A DNA stretch of 64,000 nucleotides from Gavia stellata (Eukaryota > Chordata > Aves > Gaviiformes > Gaviidae), in assembly GCF_030936135.1 (NCBI RefSeq), contig NC_082595.1:63912716-63976715 (forward strand), given 5' to 3'. The notes under the pieces are model-generated. The model did not search any database. It was not told where the DNA came from and saw only the letters and a program-made list of their open reading frames with translations. Shown one piece after another: positions 12,995-64,000 of the stretch (the stretch's first letter is position 1; the number at the start of each line of letters is the position of its first letter). The position numbers and the translations under genes were made by a program.

Positions 12995-15410
12995 AAGTTA
13001 GGAAAGATTTACTGAAAATCAAGAGGACTTAGGCTCTTGAGTCAGTGCTTCCAAAATAGAAATCCAGCAGGGCAAACACTTTCAGAATCACATTCTTCTG
13101 AAACTTGAGCTATTTGTACACCTCAGCACATGCTCATGACAATGAAAGACTGAGGTTCTGCTGACACCTGTTGATAAATGTCTGAACAGCAGAACTGGTG
13201 TCTTACAATTAGGTAAATGAAATAAAAAAATATATAAGAAAACAGTAGTAAAGGTACAGACCTGCCTTCTTTCTATAGCAGAAAAGTTTCCAGTCATTGC
13301 TAAGTCATGGTGGTGGAGTGAGGTTGGGGAAAGGACAAAAAGGAAAGGTAAAAACAAAATTTGCTGCTACATTTTTTTTGTCAGATCTTCCCTGACAAGC
13401 ATGATGAGGTCACTTCCTACTGAGTCAATACACTACTTGCAGTGAGTCATTGTGGAGATGCTGACTAAGCTGAAACAGATTTGCTAATGACTGGATCATC
13501 ATCAGAAGTATAATTAATATCAGCAGAGACCAGTATGTGTTTTTTTGTGCAATAAGATGATAAAGACTACCGAGAGATTTTAAAACATTTTTTTTAAATA
13601 CAGGAGGAGAATTTTTTGCTTATGCAGCAGCTTATCCTAAAAACTCAGCAAATATCATATCTGAACTCTGCTGGGGCTGGTTAGGCCCACGAAATTTTAG
13701 TAGAATTTTACTTGCTGCTACAACACTAAACAATTAAGATAGGCTTCAAATTTTTAGTTATGGTACAGTCCTAACACTAATCACTTTTATTTTTGTGTCA
13801 AGCAAACGTTCTGAAAATGGGAGAAGATTGCTACACCTTTTGTAATAAGTATTTCTGTTAACAGACTGCCTACTGCACTCCTTTTAATTTGTATAGCACG
13901 GTCCCTGGTAAGAAAAACATGTTTTGGGCAGTGTTTTCGACACTATGTAACCTGTATTAACTGTTTTTCTGATAAGAAAAGTTCAGACAGTGTAGATGTG
14001 CTGCTTTTGCTGTTATTCACGCGTGGTCCTTCCCTGGTCGTTGTTGTCCACCCCACACCCAAAAGAAACAAAGGAGAAATTCACAGTAAAGAGAAAATTC
14101 ACTTTCTGTCCCTGGCGCTCACCTTTGAAAGAAAACTACTGCTTGTAAAATACAGGCCCAAAGATCTTATCTTGGACAACCATGTACTTGGTTTTCTTTG
14201 TATATTCCCACCTTCTCTGTATCCAGGATGAATTGGAAGGTATTGTAATGGATAATTACTGTGATTATTGGATGCTTGCCAGCCCATTCAGGAATTACTG
14301 TGCTCTGGATTGAAAGGGTTGCTGAAGCTTGAAAAATACGGGCGCTGCAGTGTCAGCTGCACAGAGGTGTGCAGTCAGGCTGCCCTCTCCCGGCAGACCA
14401 GGCTTCTTCATGCGCGTAAAGCACATCTGCCCAAAACTGCCAGTATACCTCAGCTTGGCTGCCTTTATGTCATGAAGCTGATCTACAGAGACGTTGTGGA
14501 AATGCCCAGGATATTTGGCTGTACAGCTGCTCAGTCAGAGCTACTTGCAAGTCTGATCGAGCTGCTAAACACCCAGAAATTCTGGACAAATGTAAAATAC
14601 ATTCATGCCAGACAACATCTTCAGGCTGAAAAACAAGATGCTTTCTTTAAGCAAACTGCAGCTCTAAATTAGACACAAGGCCTTTGCTGTGCATGAAGTG
14701 AATTTGCAGTCGAGACTGATCAAAAACTCTCAGACAAACTGTGCACATACAGCTTGTTTGTGTAGCACACAGGCAAGCTGAATGCTTTACAGAGGTATTG
14801 AATTAATTCTCCATATGATGCCAATTCGTGTGCATTTATAATTCTGTCCGGGAAGCTCTAGACAGAAACATGGCAGCCTTTGCCTGCCAGTATTTACCTG
14901 AGCAAGTTGTGCAGGCAATCAGCAAGCTTTTAGCAGCACTGGGCATGTCAAGGCATTGCCATTAACCACCTTGCCGGTTGCATGTTCTGAGTGCTAGAAC
15001 AAAAGGTGTAGTCAGCAGCTGTGCTCCTGCCTTGCAAAGGGAGAAGACTAACAGAGAAACAAGGTAAGAAGGAAAAATGACCAAAAGAGAAGGGACAAGA
15101 GACAAGAAGCTGCATAGGCGTTGTTTAGGATGTAAACAAAGCTGATGAATGCAGTTATGTCACCTAGTAATAGTGATCATTATGGGGCTGGCTTACTTCC
15201 TCATATGCACACAATCCTCAACCTCCCCACAGGATGCCCAATTAGAGATGGTAACTCTTTCCTTTAAGAGTAAGCAATCAAGGTACATTTCTGAGCCAGT
15301 AACTATAAATATTTGATGCCATTTCCGGAATCTTTTAGATCATTGTCATTCCAGGCAGCTCCTTTATTTGCAACCATGAATACTCTTTGGGCTGATCGAA
15401 CCTTTAGACA

Positions 15411-15435
15411 CCCCACCCCCCCACCCCCCCCCCCC
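15411..15435. repeat. C-rich run upstream of the promoter
   Basis: C4-A-C7-A-C12 lies about 1.2 kb upstream of the PREP start codon. The minus strand can form a G-quadruplex with single-base loops. It is hypermutable and may vary in length between individuals. Confidence 0.65.
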
Positions 15436-16469
15436 GCAAACCTCCTTGTCTCCCGCTGGTGCCACGCACCACACGTACACCCGAGTTTACCTGGATAAGC
15501 TGTGGTGAAGTCCTCCCCAGGCTGTCAGGATGACTTGATGAGGGCGGCTGGTGGTAACTCTGGAACAAGAACTGTTTGGAAGAAAAGCAGTTCAGCCATG
15601 CTGCTAGCCAAAGGACAACCCATCCCTTGCATGTTTCCAGTAGTTTTGTGACATGAGGGTCTACTGGGCCACTACCTGGAAGGAAAAATGTTTGTAAGTT
15701 TTCTGGCCCGGGAAACCCTATGGTAAAATAAACACCTACCTGAGGAGCCCAAGGTCACCCACCCGTAACAGCTTTAGCGGGTGCACTTTCACCCAGACTG
15801 GCTGTGCAGGGCAGAGCCCGTGCCAGTGTGGCACCCGAGCCCCCGACACCAGAGGCGAGCGGGACGAGCGCCCGCCAGCCGGGCCGGTGCGCTGGAGCAG
15901 CCATCCTCACCGGGACTCGCCGGCCAACTTGGTCTTTGCCTTTAGGGTCAAGGGGAGTCTCCGGCAGCTTGCAGAGAAGCGTGTTTCATGGAAATCGCAC
16001 TAAAATTTGGATGGACCCGGCCTTGAGCCGCCCGAAGTCCCAACCGGTTAACAGCTGCCGTGCCCCGTGCAGCGCAGAGGGGAGCTCTCCGGGTCGGGCC
16101 TGAGCCTCTCCCCACACCCTTTGTCAAGGTGGGGGAGCTGAGAGGAAAAGAAAAACACAACCAAAACCCACTAATTACGGTTTTTTTAACGCGTTTACTA
16201 TGAGGAGGGTGAAACCCGTTGGCCGGGCGGTGAGCGGGAGACAACGCCGCCACCGGCGCAGGGTGCGCCAGGGAAGGCGAGCTGAGAGCAAGGGCGGCAC
16301 CGCCGCGCGCGGCCTGACCGCACCGCGCCCCGGCCCAGCCCGGCGCCGCCTGCGCGGCTCTCTGCGGCCAGCCGCTGCCTGTGCGGCGGCTCCCTGTAGG
16401 GGGCGCGGTACGAGTCTGCTCGCCGCCGGCGGCCCTCTCTTGGCTGGGGTGGACGACGGCTCGTCGGTA

Positions 16470-16479
16470 GGGGGCGGGC
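16470..16479 (+). promoter_or_regulatory. GC box (Sp1/KLF-type site)
   Basis: GGGGGCGGGC is a close match to the Sp1/KLF consensus. It lies 151 bases upstream of the canonical ATG and just before the upstream in-frame ATG. In TATA-less CpG-island promoters such boxes usually sit within about 100 bases upstream of transcription starts, so initiation is inferred between here and about 16600. Confidence 0.55.
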
Positions 16480-16482
16480 CGT

Positions 16483-16490
16483 ATGGCGGC
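16483..16490 (+). promoter_or_regulatory. ATGGCGGC element (YY1/TISU core) with upstream in-frame ATG
   Basis: ATGGCGGC matches the core shared by YY1 sites and the TISU element, which works near transcription starts and as a start codon on very short leaders. Of the TISU 5' flank (S-A-A-S) only the first position fits. The ATG is in frame with PREP, 147 bases before the canonical ATG. An in-frame TAG at 16468-16470 closes the frame upstream. Context is C at -3 and G at +4, so initiation strength is moderate at best. Confidence 0.5.
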
Positions 16491-16629
16491 GCCGCTCCGC
16501 CTGGGCCGCGCTGCACGCCTGCTGCCGGCTGCCGCCGCCGCTACGGCCCGAGTATCAGTCCCGTGGCTGTCTCCGCGCCTCGCTTCATCCTCCTTCTCTT
16601 CTTCCCGCCTCTCTCCGCCGCCGCCCGCC
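16483..16629 (+). other. Putative 49-residue N-terminal extension of PREP
   Basis: This frame is continuous with exon 1. The predicted extension starts MAAPLRLGRAARLLPAAAAA and ends with four prolines and an alanine before the canonical Met. It has Arg at 6, 9, 12, 23, 32 and 42, many Ala, Leu and Ser, and no Asp, Glu or Lys. That composition is typical of mitochondrial presequences, but GC-rich 5' leaders also give Ala/Pro/Arg-rich translations by chance. It may simply be 5' UTR or untranscribed promoter. Confidence 0.35.

Positions 16630-64000
<47,371 letters not shown>

Larger units (their letters stand above)
1..15790. other. Intergenic region upstream of PREP
   Basis: I find no gene here. 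ORFs on both strands are short, lack recognisable domains and have no splice-linked partners. Base composition is AT-rich with scattered simple repeats; the small repeats and C-runs are listed separately. In vertebrates PREP and PRDM1 are neighbours transcribed divergently with a large gap between them, so this stretch is probably part of that gap. That synteny comes from knowledge of other genomes, not from this sequence. Long-range regulatory elements could be present, but they cannot be recognised from one sequence. Confidence 0.7.

Noticed and set aside
14268..14672. 134-codon ORF on the plus strand upstream of PREP
   Set aside because: A few ORFs this long are expected by chance in 64 kb on two strands; no recognisable domain, splice partner or promoter.

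Overview
This window is vertebrate nuclear DNA, almost certainly from a bird. It holds one multi-exon gene with AG/GT-bounded introns, a GC-rich CpG-island promoter inside AT-rich non-coding DNA, several CR1 LINE fragments with the typical 3' end (ATTCTATGATTCT), and a piece of an avian-type endogenous retroviral LTR. I see no bacterial, phage or CRISPR features.

The gene is PREP (prolyl endopeptidase, prolyl oligopeptidase) on the + strand. Seven coding exons are supported: 16630-16674, 18005-18079, 25536-25669, 29351-29481, 32235-32444, 33708-33829 and 45745-45850. They join in frame with consensus splice sites and encode residues 1-274 plus the first base of codon 275, of about 710 in the family. 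This covers the N-terminal arm of the peptidase domain and the first blades of the seven-bladed beta-propeller. Substrate-pocket residues Phe173, Met235, Arg252 and Cys255 are all present. The catalytic Ser, Asp and His lie in exons beyond the right edge, so intron 7 is at least 18.1 kb long.

Layout: 1 to about 15.8 kb is intergenic DNA with no gene I can support, only small repeats and C-runs. From about 15.8 to 17.1 kb lies the CpG-island promoter and exon 1. From 17 to 45.85 kb lie introns 1-6 and exons 2-7, with an intact-looking CR1 3' fragment in intron 3, an ancient CR1/L3-like copy in intron 4, a hairpin-forming tandem repeat at the start of intron 5, and a 190-nt pyrimidine tract plus an LTR fragment in intron 6. 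From 45.85 to 64 kb lies intron 7, with two adjacent antisense CR1 copies, a compact G-quadruplex motif and a candidate cryptic exon.

The most interesting signal is at the 5' end. An in-frame ATG 147 nt upstream of the canonical start, preceded by an in-frame stop, would add 49 residues containing six Arg and no acidic residue. This resembles a mitochondrial targeting presequence. The ATG sits inside an ATGGCGGC (YY1/TISU-core) element next to a GC box. The extension could be a dual-targeted isoform of a normally cytosolic peptidase or a by-product of GC-rich sequence; conservation and 5'-end data would decide.
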